The notes beneath the pieces are model-generated. The model made no database searches. It had not been told where the DNA came from and saw only the letters and a list, made by a program, of their open reading frames with translations. Shown piece by piece: positions 53,344 to 63,165 of a stretch of 64,000 bases of DNA; the stretch's first letter is position 1; every line of letters begins with the position of its first letter. Made by a program: the position numbers and the translations under genes. This stretch comes from Alphaproteobacteria bacterium (GTDB lineage Bacteria > Pseudomonadota > Alphaproteobacteria > UBA9219 > RGZA01), in contig JANRLI010000003.1 of assembly GCA_033762625.1 (NCBI GenBank), positions 62,001 through 126,000 on the forward strand, written 5' to 3'.

Positions 53344-55530
53344 TTATTTGACTTGAAAATGGACTAAGTCGATGGAAAACGTCGTGTTGCTGGTATCTGT
53401 TTCACGTGCTTGAAGTGTGTATGTACCACGTTCAACCGGCCATAAAAATCGTCCGTTCCTTGTGGTCGCTAATGACTTACCGTTTAGCAACCATTCCACA
53501 CTGTTATTTGGCGATGCGCCGTCGCTTACAAATTCAAAAGCCTGTTGTTCGGGTTTGATGCGTGGGTCATATGCGATTTGCAGCCCTTCGGTTGGCCGTA
53601 CCACGTTAATGCCTTTTGCTGTGGGCGCGTGATGTTGATTGGCAGGTTCAGAACCCGCTATAAAATATTCGGTATGCGGGTAGCATGATGTGCCTTTAGA
53701 TAAGGCATCACCTGCTGCGCAGATTTCCTTGCGCACCAGTTTGGGGCTTAAATACAATGGTGAAGCTTTTGTGTGTTCATTCAGTCCTGCAAAAATTCCG
53801 CGCATGACTAGAGCTGGGCCAGTTGAACCAGTCACGCCATCCATCGGCGTTTGATCAAGATTACCAATCCAGACACCCACCAGAAAACGCGAATTAAATC
53901 CAAACACCCAGGCATCGCGGTAATCAGATGATGTGCCTGTTTTTACGGCGGTTTGTACGGGTAAATTCAACACACTGCCGGAGCCGAACTCTCGCCGCCG
54001 AGCAAAGGGGTCGGATAAAATATTTCCAATCAGTGAAGTGGCTTCGGGTGAATAAATACGCTTGTTTTCACGCGCAAAGGGTGGTTGGGGAAGGGGCGTA
54101 AGCGGGCGGAAGATACCGCGATTGGCAATAGCCGCATATGCTTGCATCATTTCATATAAGGTAACTTCGCCATTACCCAAGGCCAATCCTTCCTTATAAA
54201 ATTCAACAGGCTGTGTCAGGCTTTCGAAATGCAACGCGTGAAGCGTATCAAGATAACGCGAAGGCGTAACAAAGCCGATGGTTTCCAGCGCAGGAATGTT
54301 GAGTGAGTTGCCAAGTGCTTCGCGCAATGAAATTTTTCCATAAAATGTACGGCTGTAATTATGAAAGTCATGTAGGCCTGTCCCAATCGCTTCTGCCATT
54401 GGCGCATCATCCAATTCAGTTGCAGGTGACCAGCCCATATCAAGCGCAAGCGCATATAAAAACGGCTTCATTGATGAACCCGGCTGGCGCGGTACGCGTA
54501 CAGCATCAATGTCTTGTCCGGTTGTAGTGTTTGGTCCACTGCCCACAACCCATGCCAAAATTTCGCCTGTGGTGTGGTCAACCACCATTGCTGCGCCGTG
54601 TTGCACATGCTTGCGTGACAAAGCTTTTAAGCGTTCTTCCAGCAGGCTTTGCGCGCGGCTTTGTATTGTGCTATCCAAGGTTGTGGTCAGTTTTCCGTTA
54701 TCACTGACGCGGTAGGGGATGGTTTCGCGGATATAGTTGATAAAATGTGTGGAATTAAGTGGAGGCAGCGCTTGTTCCAAGGTCATACGTGTGGCTTTAA
54801 TCTGCGCTGCGGCATCACTGGTTATTTCATTACGGTTTTGCATGGCATCAGCCAAACGCGCGATGCCGGGTTCAATTGTTTCCTGACTTCTGTATAAATC
54901 CAGCGTGGATGGCGCGCGTGGTAACACGGCAAGGGCAAGCATTTCTTTGTGGGTTAGTGTATCTATATCGCGGTTGAAATAATAGCGCGCAGCTTGCGCA
55001 ATGCCGCGGCGGTTGGCAGCGTATGGAACCTGATTTAAGTAAAATTCCAGTATGTCGCCTTTGCTTGAACTGGCTTCGAGTAGCATGGCTTCAAATCCTT
55101 CGACCCAGCGAGACCAGATGGTACGCGGACGAGGGTGAATAATACGCACAACTTGTTCGGTAATTGTGCTGGCGCCGCGCACAGCTTTGCGCGCACGAAT
55201 ATTTTGCCAGATGGCCTGCATTCGCGCATTCCAATCAACACCATGATGTTCAAAAAAATGCCTGTCTTCGGATGTAACAAATGCTTGCCGCAAGGTTTCG
55301 GGAATATCATGTAGCGCCAGAATTTGCGATGTGTTGTATGCGTTTTGGTATGATATCCCCATAGGCACGCCGTTTCTGTCGTGCACCTGAAACCGCCCCG
55401 CATCGGCGGAGAGATTGCGCAGCGATAAGCTCGGCGTTTGCACATCCAATACAGTTTTGATGATGAGCAAGACAACGCAAAGCGCCAAGCCGCGCAATAT
55501 ATATAGTGTGATGCGTTTTAGCTTTGGCAT
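53344..55530 (-). CDS. pbpC: Penicillin-binding protein 1C
   Basis: A 728-residue bifunctional class A PBP. After a membrane anchor (about 9-28) comes the transglycosylase domain with TSEDRHFFEHHGVDW and STITEQVVRI. The transpeptidase has SxxK in PGSSMKPFLYALALDMG (about 350), SLN in LGNSLNIPALE and KTG in AVKTGTSSDYRDAWV (about 530). A C-terminal BiPBP_C-like domain closes it. The ATG at 55528-55530 lies 7 bp after the alpha-2-macroglobulin stop; a GTG at 55563 would overlap. The pairing with alpha-2-macroglobulin is conserved across proteobacteria and suggests joint envelope defence or repair. Confidence 0.93.
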   Translation of the reverse strand: MPKLKRITLYILRGLALCVVLLIIKTVLDVQTPSLSLRNLSADAGRFQVHDRNGVPMGISYQNAYNTSQILALHDIPETLRQAFVTSEDRHFFEHHGVDWNARMQAIWQNIRARKAVRGASTITEQVVRIIHPRPRTIWSRWVEGFEAMLLEASSSKGDILEFYLNQVPYAANRRGIAQAARYYFNRDIDTLTHKEMLALAVLPRAPSTLDLYRSQETIEPGIARLADAMQNRNEITSDAAAQIKATRMTLEQALPPLNSTHFINYIRETIPYRVSDNGKLTTTLDSTIQSRAQSLLEERLKALSRKHVQHGAAMVVDHTTGEILAWVVGSGPNTTTGQDIDAVRVPRQPGSSMKPFLYALALDMGWSPATELDDAPMAEAIGTGLHDFHNYSRTFYGKISLREALGNSLNIPALETIGFVTPSRYLDTLHALHFESLTQPVEFYKEGLALGNGEVTLYEMMQAYAAIANRGIFRPLTPLPQPPFARENKRIYSPEATSLIGNILSDPFARRREFGSGSVLNLPVQTAVKTGTSSDYRDAWVFGFNSRFLVGVWIGNLDQTPMDGVTGSTGPALVMRGIFAGLNEHTKASPLYLSPKLVRKEICAAGDALSKGTSCYPHTEYFIAGSEPANQHHAPTAKGINVVRPTEGLQIAYDPRIKPEQQAFEFVSDGASPNNSVEWLLNGKSLATTRNGRFLWPVERGTYTLQARETDTSNTTFSIDLVHFQVK

Positions 55531-55537
55531 GACCAGC

Positions 55538-58500
55538 CTATGGTTTGGTTTCTTCCTGCTCACTCACATTCAAACTGAGGCCTTCGGTTTTTCCATACAC
55601 ATCCGGGTCGTACATTTCCGAAGCAAAGGCAGGTAGTGCGCTGAAAGTGCCCGTTGCTATCGCTTGCGCGGCGTATGAGAGGTGATAGTTTCCTGCGTCC
55701 AGATAATCGGAATAGAAGCGTACGCTGTCATGGCGGATTTCCTGATGGTAGAAGCTCCAGCGGCTAACACCAAAATCAATCCAGTCGGAATATTTAAACC
55801 AGAATGAACCGCCGGATGCTTTAAAGTCTGCTTTCTTTGCATCTACTTCCGATGCAGTTGCAAGATCACGGTTTACGGGTTCCAAACCGCCAGGTACGGT
55901 ATCATCAACAACCACGAAATTACGCGCTGCAGGCACGGATATATATAGGTCAACCCGTACCAGCTCACCGCGTTTGATAATGGCAGGCGATTTAAGTAAT
56001 TCCCATTTGCCATTTCGCTCCACACTATATTCACGGGTGATTTCAATGCCGGCATTCGCGGGTTTACTCATTTCCATCGGTAGTGCATAGGCAAGGCGTG
56101 TTGCATAATATAAACGCCCTGTTCCATTGCGCTCAATTTTCAGCGTTGCTTTGCGGCCATCATCGCCGGGTTTAATCGGGCGCTCCAGCGTTGCCGCGGC
56201 ATCGCGCACATCCTTAAACGTCGCTGTGCCCATGGCTTCATTATCAAGGGACGCAGCAACAGTAAATTGCGGCGCGTCCTTTTCATAAACGCGCGCAAAG
56301 TCGATGAGCGCATTCATGCAGAACATATTCTCCTGCGTGTTTTCCCAATGGTCACGGTTTTTGCGGTCTTGGGTAATCGTGCGTACAAGTTTGAATGGCA
56401 CATCGCCCACTAACCCTTCGCCTTCCTTGGTTTCTCCAAAGGCGGTAAAAGCATCTAAGACTGCACAGTTTTCACGAAGCGGGGAGGCGAGGATACGCGT
56501 ATAGCTATCATCCCATGTTTCACTGAATATATATTTGCCGCCGGTCTCGTTCGATGCCGCTAATATCATTTTCGCAACATCAGGCGCGTATTGCATACCG
56601 CCTTTAATGGCCAAAGCTGCTTGCAAGAAATAGCTCTTACCGAACAGCGACATTTTCTTGGCATGGGGCTGGTAACGCTGCAAATCTGCCAAATCGGCTT
56701 TGCCCCGCTGCGCCAACGCTGCCAATGCAACCGCACGAACCGTTGATGTCATTCCTTCAGAATAGAAATCAGGCACGGCGTTATTTTTCAGTAGGTTGCT
56801 TAAGTAAGTGTGCAACTTGTTTTCAACCTGCTCTGGAATGGTATAGCCACTCTTGCGCAGCCAATTAAATGCAATAGCCGTATAGGCACTTAAATAAGGG
56901 TCAACGTACTCATCATTCGCTTGAAAATACGCCATACCACCGTTGGGTGCTTGGAAACTTGCGGCTTGATCAAGCGTTGTTTGCGGTAATTCGGCGCTGC
57001 TATCCCATTTTAGTGTGTCAGGTAAATAGGCTTTCAAATTCTTGTAGTGCGAAGCCATAACCGCCTTACTCAACTTCTGTTCCCAGCACAGATAAGGATA
57101 GTCACGCATATAGCTAAAAGCGCCAGAGATGTTGCCGATAACGGTGGGTGATGCTACGACCGAAACACTTCCCGTATCTGTCAAAATACCTTTCGGGAAA
57201 TCGATGTGTTCTTCGGCGGTGTCTTGTATCGTTGTGCCGTAATTTGCAGCGACATCAAGGCTGCGGCGCTTATTGACGCGTACTTCGTGCACAATACCAT
57301 CGCTGTCTGATGTGTCGCCAGCATTAACCGAGAAGATTAGATTGCCAAAGGGTTTATCGCGGTATTGCGGCAAGATGGATGCCTGAATAGGCATAAACAC
57401 GGTTGTGCGTTTATATGGGCCCAGCGTTACTTTCTTTATTAAATCTTCCACTGGTTTTTCTGTATCCAACGCGCCATCAACATGAATACGAACATCAATC
57501 GTACGTTCCTTATCGGTGCGGTTCATTACGCTAAAGCCTGCGTTGAAATTATCACCCTCCATCAACTGGTTTGGCATAACAGGGCGGATTTCGGTTGGGC
57601 GGTTGACCTTGAAATTTGCATCACTCAAACCAAAACGGTCAGTTGGCGTGGTGGCAATTGCCAGAACGCGCCAACCTGTCAGATTATCGGGAGCATCAAA
57701 GCTCACCGTTGCATTGCCATCTTTATCGGTAACAAGCTGCCCGTTCCAATAGCTTATGAATTTGAAGACGGAGCGCATGCTTAAATCATTGCCGCCATCG
57801 CCGCCGGGGTTTGCGCCTTTTTTCTCAAATTTTTGGCGACCCACAAGCCGCGTGAGGATGCTGTAATTGCGCAAATCAAGGCTCTCTAACTTATAAAAAC
57901 CATCATAGGGGTCGAAATATTCTTTGCCGCCCGCAATCAAATCGAACACAGATTCATCAAGCACGGCAACGGTTAGTTCAACGGGTTCTTTCTTGTCTTT
58001 CATGCGCGGTTCGGCATGAAGCGTGAGGGTGACTTTGTCACGTGGCTTATAAACATCCTTATCGGTTTTGGCAGTAATCGCCATTTCCTTATAAGGATCT
58101 TTTACTGGCACAGTGATGTAACCCATGCGGAAGGTTGGTTTGCCCAAATCCACCTGACCTTCGCCCAGCGGTTTTTCAACGCGCGGTGACATGACCACGA
58201 CCGAAAGATAAAAGCCCGGCAAATAATCCGGTTTAATTTTGAACTCAATGATTGGTGTTGAACCATCTAGGGTTTGTACGAAATGTTCAATCACGCCGTA
58301 GCGTTCAATCGTCACCAACGCCTTTGCGCCAGGATACGGATTTTTAATAAGATAACGTGCGGTATCGCCCACTTTATAATTCGTGCTTTGTGGAACGATG
58401 GTTAGGCTACTGTCATTTTCATCATCCCACACCACATAATCACTTCCGGTTGCGTAGGTATTGAGTGTTGTTGCATGGTCATTACCCTTGCTGTCTTTAA

Positions 58501-61500
58501 TTTTTGCGACAACACGATAAATCCCGGCTTTTGCAGGCGTAAACGTGCAGCTGAGGGCGTCATTTGATGATGTGCCATCACACGCACCCGCCTTTTCCCA
58601 ATCGGTATGATATTCAGTCAGATAGGCGTTCCCGGCGCCCTTTACACGCGCGGCCTTCGTGACTTTATATTCAATGACGATATCAACTTTGGTTCCTTTA
58701 ATCGGATTGCCATGATCATCTACAACGATGTATTGGACGTTTGCAGGTTTGCCAACGGTATAAAGCCATTCGGTTGATTTCAAACCAACGAGCCTGTCAA
58801 CACCGATATAATCCGCATGGGCTTGGCCGGAAACATATTTGCCGCGGTCATCCGCAACCGCGCTTTCCACCATTAGCTTGCCATAGACAATTTTTGGTTT
58901 GCCGGCAGAGAAGTCGAGGTTTAGTTCACCTTTATCACCGACCTTGTCAATTTTCTGGAATAATTGCTGCGTCGTTACTTCGTTTTCATAGCTATCGAAT
59001 TGGAAATCCTTGGCGGTCGGGTTTTTGGATGTAAACGCACTGCTATCCAAAATGGCGGTGATGCGCGCGGATGCATCGGTATATGCGCCACCAGAATGCA
59101 ATTCAGCATGCGTGGTGACTTCCACCTTGTCATCGCTGTGGAATAAATCGCCGTTTAACTGGTTTCTAACCTTGAATGATGCGGGCGTAAAATCGCTCAC
59201 TAGCACCCGCATGGGCACCCATGACTTACCATCATCAATATCTGCTGATGCTTCTTCATCTTCGGGAATAGGTTCATCGCTACCCGGAATAAAGCTCGCG
59301 CTTAGTTTGAATTTATACCAGCCCACTGCGCCTTCCTTTGGAACCGTGAAGGAGCCATCTGTGCCGCCAAACGCTGAAAGCGTAATATCCTTTACATCAT
59401 GCACAATCTTGCCCATCGGGTCGATGACCCGAAGATGATAGCTTTTGGTTGGCGGAGGAATAAAACGGTCATTATCCTGATTACGCACAAATATTTTGTA
59501 TTGAATGGTATCGCCTGCACGGTAAATCCCCTGTGCAGTCGTGCCCCATGCGCGCATGTGTCCATAGCGCTGTTTGTTCGAAGGCCAAATATCCTCGCTG
59601 CCAGATGAACGGTAGTTGTTAATTGCAAAACGTGGGGAGATGGGCAATAATGCCATCTCATCATCTTTTTCAACTTTTAGAAAAAAGCGCTTTTCTTCAT
59701 CCTGATAGCGTTCACTTAACGATAAATCCGGATCAAGGCTGTCGGTGCCCGGCAATAATGCAACGCCGTTGGCATCGGTTATGCCTTTACTGGCAAGGGT
59801 TTTGGCGACATCCAGCGTTGTAAATGCATCTTGGTACATACTTAGCTTTGCGCCAACAATCGGTTCACCCGTAGCAAGGCTGGTGACCCAAGCAAGTGAT
59901 GCAAAATGCCCGAATTTAAAATGCACTTGAAACGGGGTGACTTCGGCAAACAAACGTGGCGGCGTTCCGCCGAGAGACGGCGTAGTGGTCAGATAACCAA
60001 ACATTGCACCGCTTTTACCGCCCAGCATTTCACGAACGCCCAGCGGGGTAGCAAACTGAATATCTTTTACTTCCGGCGTGTTCTTATTGAAACTTAGATT
60101 TGCTTCTGCGCCCTTATTGGTTAGGCGACGATAGGAAAGGGCATAGTTGGTAATGTTATTGATATAGAGTGGTACTTCGCTATCAACGCCTTTTTCCAAA
60201 ACAGCATCACTGTAATCCAATACGTAATTCGGGTTGCGATGATCGGTTGTAAATTTTGATGCGATGGCTGATGTAAGCGGGCGGCCAAAAATATCTTTCA
60301 CATCCATGACATTCGATTGGCCGAATAGTGCAAGCAGCCAATGTCCGATACGTTGGAAGAAGTACAATGTTTCCAAGCGTGTTTTAACAGTATATTCCTG
60401 CGCGGCCTTCAAACCGGGCGGCAACCAGATGTCGTAGGTTTTGTCTTTGCTGTGTGGGCGGCGGAATTGATACCCAATCGTTCCAGAAGTATCGGGCGCT
60501 GCGTCGCCTTCCTCGCTATCCTCTTCTGCGGTTTGTCGCCAGCCGCCAACAGGCGGCGTGAAGGCCAGCATCTTGCCCATCTTGTCGCGGTCAACAGGAA
60601 CCGAGAAGGAAAGATTGACGATTTGCATGGGATTGCATTTGCCATCTGGTGATTGTCCGGGTTCAAAGAATAACGCTTCGCCCGCATTATTCATGCAGCG
60701 AATGCCAAGGAATTTGAATTCAGGATAGGTATCAAACTGCACCACATCGCTTGCCGTAACACCGGGTTCCGGGCCTAGTGCAGAGATTAACCCCGGTTCC
60801 AGTTTCAAATTTACATGCTGGTCTAACCCCAATTCTTTTTCCGGTTGCACGAGCCAGATGCGTCGCGCTTCGCGTCCGCCGCTTTTGCGCAAATCATCAT
60901 CACTCTTTTTCGCTTCTGTTTTTTTGAATACCAGCGCAGCTTTTTCGCCCGGAATGGGCATAATAGTAGGCTGGTCATGGTCTTCTGGATCTGGCGATGC
61001 CTTTAAGCTTACACGTTTGGCTGCATCGCCCACCTCCATATATACATGTGCAGCAACGCTCTCCTGATCGACGGGCTGGTTAAATACCAAGCGCACTACA
61101 GGAAGGCTGGGTGATTTCCATTGATGGAATTCCTTGTAACGGATGTCGGGGCGGTCAGTGATAAAACGATGTTCGACTGTTTTTTCAATTGTCGTGCCGT
61201 CTTCAGCCTTGATGCCGGGCTTTACCTCCATGGTATAATGGGTTGCGCTTTGCAGCGGTGCTTTATCGGATAAATTGCATGCAAGCGCGGATGTATTTAT
61301 CCATCGCCATTCACAGGTTAGTGCGGGTGTGATGATAATGGGGATGTCGGATGATGCGCGTTCCATTTTGCCAATTGGCACAACGGGACGGTTAAATTGC
61401 ACAACAATTTGTTTGCCTGCCGGGACATCATCGCCTTCAGGTGTGATTTTGATAATTTCGAGCGGTTTGGTGGATGGCGTACCGCCAGTATCATACGCAG

Positions 61501-61564
61501 CAAGCAGCGGCGAAGAAAAAAGCACGCTGAAAAGTACAGGGATAAGTAATTGAACTGCGCGCAT
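55538..61564 (-). CDS. Bacterial alpha-2-macroglobulin
   Basis: A 2008-residue secreted protease-trap protein of the YfhM/MagD-like class. The signal peptide is MRAVQLLIPVLFSVLFSSPL (residues 1-23); unlike E. coli YfhM I see no lipobox Cys, so it may be soluble in the periplasm. MG domains and a macroglobulin central domain (LTGWRVLAIATTPTDRFGLS) precede the thioester motif CWEQ at 1493-1496. The thioester is intact, so covalent protease capture is expected. It is larger than the ~1650 residues of E. coli YfhM. pbpC follows after 7 bp. Confidence 0.95.
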   Translation of the reverse strand: MRAVQLLIPVLFSVLFSSPLLAAYDTGGTPSTKPLEIIKITPEGDDVPAGKQIVVQFNRPVVPIGKMERASSDIPIIITPALTCEWRWINTSALACNLSDKAPLQSATHYTMEVKPGIKAEDGTTIEKTVEHRFITDRPDIRYKEFHQWKSPSLPVVRLVFNQPVDQESVAAHVYMEVGDAAKRVSLKASPDPEDHDQPTIMPIPGEKAALVFKKTEAKKSDDDLRKSGGREARRIWLVQPEKELGLDQHVNLKLEPGLISALGPEPGVTASDVVQFDTYPEFKFLGIRCMNNAGEALFFEPGQSPDGKCNPMQIVNLSFSVPVDRDKMGKMLAFTPPVGGWRQTAEEDSEEGDAAPDTSGTIGYQFRRPHSKDKTYDIWLPPGLKAAQEYTVKTRLETLYFFQRIGHWLLALFGQSNVMDVKDIFGRPLTSAIASKFTTDHRNPNYVLDYSDAVLEKGVDSEVPLYINNITNYALSYRRLTNKGAEANLSFNKNTPEVKDIQFATPLGVREMLGGKSGAMFGYLTTTPSLGGTPPRLFAEVTPFQVHFKFGHFASLAWVTSLATGEPIVGAKLSMYQDAFTTLDVAKTLASKGITDANGVALLPGTDSLDPDLSLSERYQDEEKRFFLKVEKDDEMALLPISPRFAINNYRSSGSEDIWPSNKQRYGHMRAWGTTAQGIYRAGDTIQYKIFVRNQDNDRFIPPPTKSYHLRVIDPMGKIVHDVKDITLSAFGGTDGSFTVPKEGAVGWYKFKLSASFIPGSDEPIPEDEEASADIDDGKSWVPMRVLVSDFTPASFKVRNQLNGDLFHSDDKVEVTTHAELHSGGAYTDASARITAILDSSAFTSKNPTAKDFQFDSYENEVTTQQLFQKIDKVGDKGELNLDFSAGKPKIVYGKLMVESAVADDRGKYVSGQAHADYIGVDRLVGLKSTEWLYTVGKPANVQYIVVDDHGNPIKGTKVDIVIEYKVTKAARVKGAGNAYLTEYHTDWEKAGACDGTSSNDALSCTFTPAKAGIYRVVAKIKDSKGNDHATTLNTYATGSDYVVWDDENDSSLTIVPQSTNYKVGDTARYLIKNPYPGAKALVTIERYGVIEHFVQTLDGSTPIIEFKIKPDYLPGFYLSVVVMSPRVEKPLGEGQVDLGKPTFRMGYITVPVKDPYKEMAITAKTDKDVYKPRDKVTLTLHAEPRMKDKKEPVELTVAVLDESVFDLIAGGKEYFDPYDGFYKLESLDLRNYSILTRLVGRQKFEKKGANPGGDGGNDLSMRSVFKFISYWNGQLVTDKDGNATVSFDAPDNLTGWRVLAIATTPTDRFGLSDANFKVNRPTEIRPVMPNQLMEGDNFNAGFSVMNRTDKERTIDVRIHVDGALDTEKPVEDLIKKVTLGPYKRTTVFMPIQASILPQYRDKPFGNLIFSVNAGDTSDSDGIVHEVRVNKRRSLDVAANYGTTIQDTAEEHIDFPKGILTDTGSVSVVASPTVIGNISGAFSYMRDYPYLCWEQKLSKAVMASHYKNLKAYLPDTLKWDSSAELPQTTLDQAASFQAPNGGMAYFQANDEYVDPYLSAYTAIAFNWLRKSGYTIPEQVENKLHTYLSNLLKNNAVPDFYSEGMTSTVRAVALAALAQRGKADLADLQRYQPHAKKMSLFGKSYFLQAALAIKGGMQYAPDVAKMILAASNETGGKYIFSETWDDSYTRILASPLRENCAVLDAFTAFGETKEGEGLVGDVPFKLVRTITQDRKNRDHWENTQENMFCMNALIDFARVYEKDAPQFTVAASLDNEAMGTATFKDVRDAAATLERPIKPGDDGRKATLKIERNGTGRLYYATRLAYALPMEMSKPANAGIEITREYSVERNGKWELLKSPAIIKRGELVRVDLYISVPAARNFVVVDDTVPGGLEPVNRDLATASEVDAKKADFKASGGSFWFKYSDWIDFGVSRWSFYHQEIRHDSVRFYSDYLDAGNYHLSYAAQAIATGTFSALPAFASEMYDPDVYGKTEGLSLNVSEQEETKP

Positions 61565-61657
61565 GGCATGCTCGTATATATAGGGTAAGAACGCGGAGTA
61601 ATCCTAAGGCTGCATAGCGATTAAATGAAGCGTATTAGGGACTTAGCTTAAAATTGA

Positions 61658-61666
61658 TGTGGATAA
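61658..61666 (-). other. Perfect DnaA-box 9-mer
   Basis: TGTGGATAA on the plus strand is TTATCCACA on the minus strand, the exact DnaA-box consensus. It is a single copy in the 110-bp gap between glpK and the alpha-2-macroglobulin gene, and it may be chance. Confidence 0.3.
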
Positions 61667-61674
61667 TATAAGCG

Positions 61675-63165
61675 TTAGCGCTGCGAAATGGTGCGTTGAA
61701 CAGCATCTTTCCAGCCTGACCATTTTTGATTACGCGCACCTTCTTCCATCTTTGGCTCAAAGCGTTTGTCTCGCTGCCAATTTGCCGCAAATTTTTCTAA
61801 ATCCGGCATCAATCCTGCCTTATATCCAGCTAAGTAAGCAGCGCCGCGTGCAGTGGTTTCCATAACAACGGGACGATCAACAGGCGCATTTAAAATATCC
61901 GCAAGAAATTGCATAGTCACTTCGCTTTTGGTCATGCCGCCATCCACGCGCAGAACAGTGTTACTGTTATTCGGCCAATCGGCGTGCATTGCTTCGAGTA
62001 AATCGCGTGTTTGATAACCAACTGCTTCCAATGCTGCACGTGTAATTTCCGGCGCGCCGGAATTGCGCGTAAGACCTGTAATGCTGGCCCTGGCATTTGC
62101 ATCCCACCATGGTGCGCCAAGACCAACAAATGCCGGAACCAGATAGACCTGTTCTGCGCTATTGGCCCTGCTTGCAATTACATCTGCGTCATTGGCATGC
62201 GCGATAATTTTCAATCCATCGCGCAGCCATTGTACCGTTGCGCCTGCCATGAAAATCGAACCTTCCAGCGCATAAGTGCGCTTTCCATTCAATTGGTATG
62301 CGATGGTGGTAAGCAGTTTATTCTTTGATTGAATAGCTTTTTCGCCGGTATTCAATAAAGCAAAACAGCCTGTGCCATAGGTGGCTTTCATCATACCTGC
62401 GGTGAAGCACCCTTGACCAACCGTTGCGGCGTGTTGGTCGCCCGCTATTCCTAAAATGGCAATAGGTGTACCGAATAAATCGGGCGTTGTTGTACCAAAA
62501 TCAGCACAACAATCGCGTACTTCTGGCAAAATGCTCCGAGGAATGTTGAATAGCTTTAAAAGTTCATCATCCCATGTGCCGGTATGAATATTCAGCAGCA
62601 TGGTGCGTGATGCGTTGGTGGCGTCGGTTGCGTGAACCTTGCCGCCGGTTAATCGCCACAATAAAAAACAATCAATCGTGCCAAAAGCAAGCTTGCCCGC
62701 ATTCGCGCCATCGCGCGCGCCAAATACATTATCGAGTATCCATGCAATTTTGGTAGCGGAGAAATAGGGGTCAAGTAGCAAGCCGGTTTTTTTGTTTACT
62801 AACGCTTCGTGTCCTTGCTGACGCAGCGTTTGGCATGCATCTGCCGTGCGCCTGTCTTGCCAAACAATTGCATTATAAATAGGTTTTCCTGTGGTTTTAT
62901 CCCATATTATCGTTGTTTCGCGCTGATTGGTGATGCCAATACCGGCAATCTGCTTGGCTGTGAGATTTGCTTGCAACAGCGCGGCTTTGGTGGTTTCAAC
63001 AACCGTTTTCCAGATTTCTTCTGCGTCATGTTCCACAAAGCCTGGAGCGGGAAAGTGCTGCTTGAACTCTTTTTGTGATGTTGCGATTGGCAAAAGTTCG
63101 GTGTCAAACACAATTGCACGGGATGATGTGGTGCCTTGATCGATTGCTAGGATGACATCGCTCAT
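61675..63165 (-). CDS. glpK: Glycerol kinase
   Basis: A 496-residue FGGY-family kinase that makes glycerol-3-phosphate. The phosphate-binding start is [60 protein letters not shown] and [20 protein letters not shown] are family blocks. Length is typical. The ATG overlaps the glpD stop (ATGA), so glpD-glpK are translationally coupled. No glpF or glpR lies inside the window. Confidence 0.97.
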   Translation of the reverse strand: MSDVILAIDQGTTSSRAIVFDTELLPIATSQKEFKQHFPAPGFVEHDAEEIWKTVVETTKAALLQANLTAKQIAGIGITNQRETTIIWDKTTGKPIYNAIVWQDRRTADACQTLRQQGHEALVNKKTGLLLDPYFSATKIAWILDNVFGARDGANAGKLAFGTIDCFLLWRLTGGKVHATDATNASRTMLLNIHTGTWDDELLKLFNIPRSILPEVRDCCADFGTTTPDLFGTPIAILGIAGDQHAATVGQGCFTAGMMKATYGTGCFALLNTGEKAIQSKNKLLTTIAYQLNGKRTYALEGSIFMAGATVQWLRDGLKIIAHANDADVIASRANSAEQVYLVPAFVGLGAPWWDANARASITGLTRNSGAPEITRAALEAVGYQTRDLLEAMHADWPNNSNTVLRVDGGMTKSEVTMQFLADILNAPVDRPVVMETTARGAAYLAGYKAGLMPDLEKFAANWQRDKRFEPKMEEGARNQKWSGWKDAVQRTISQR

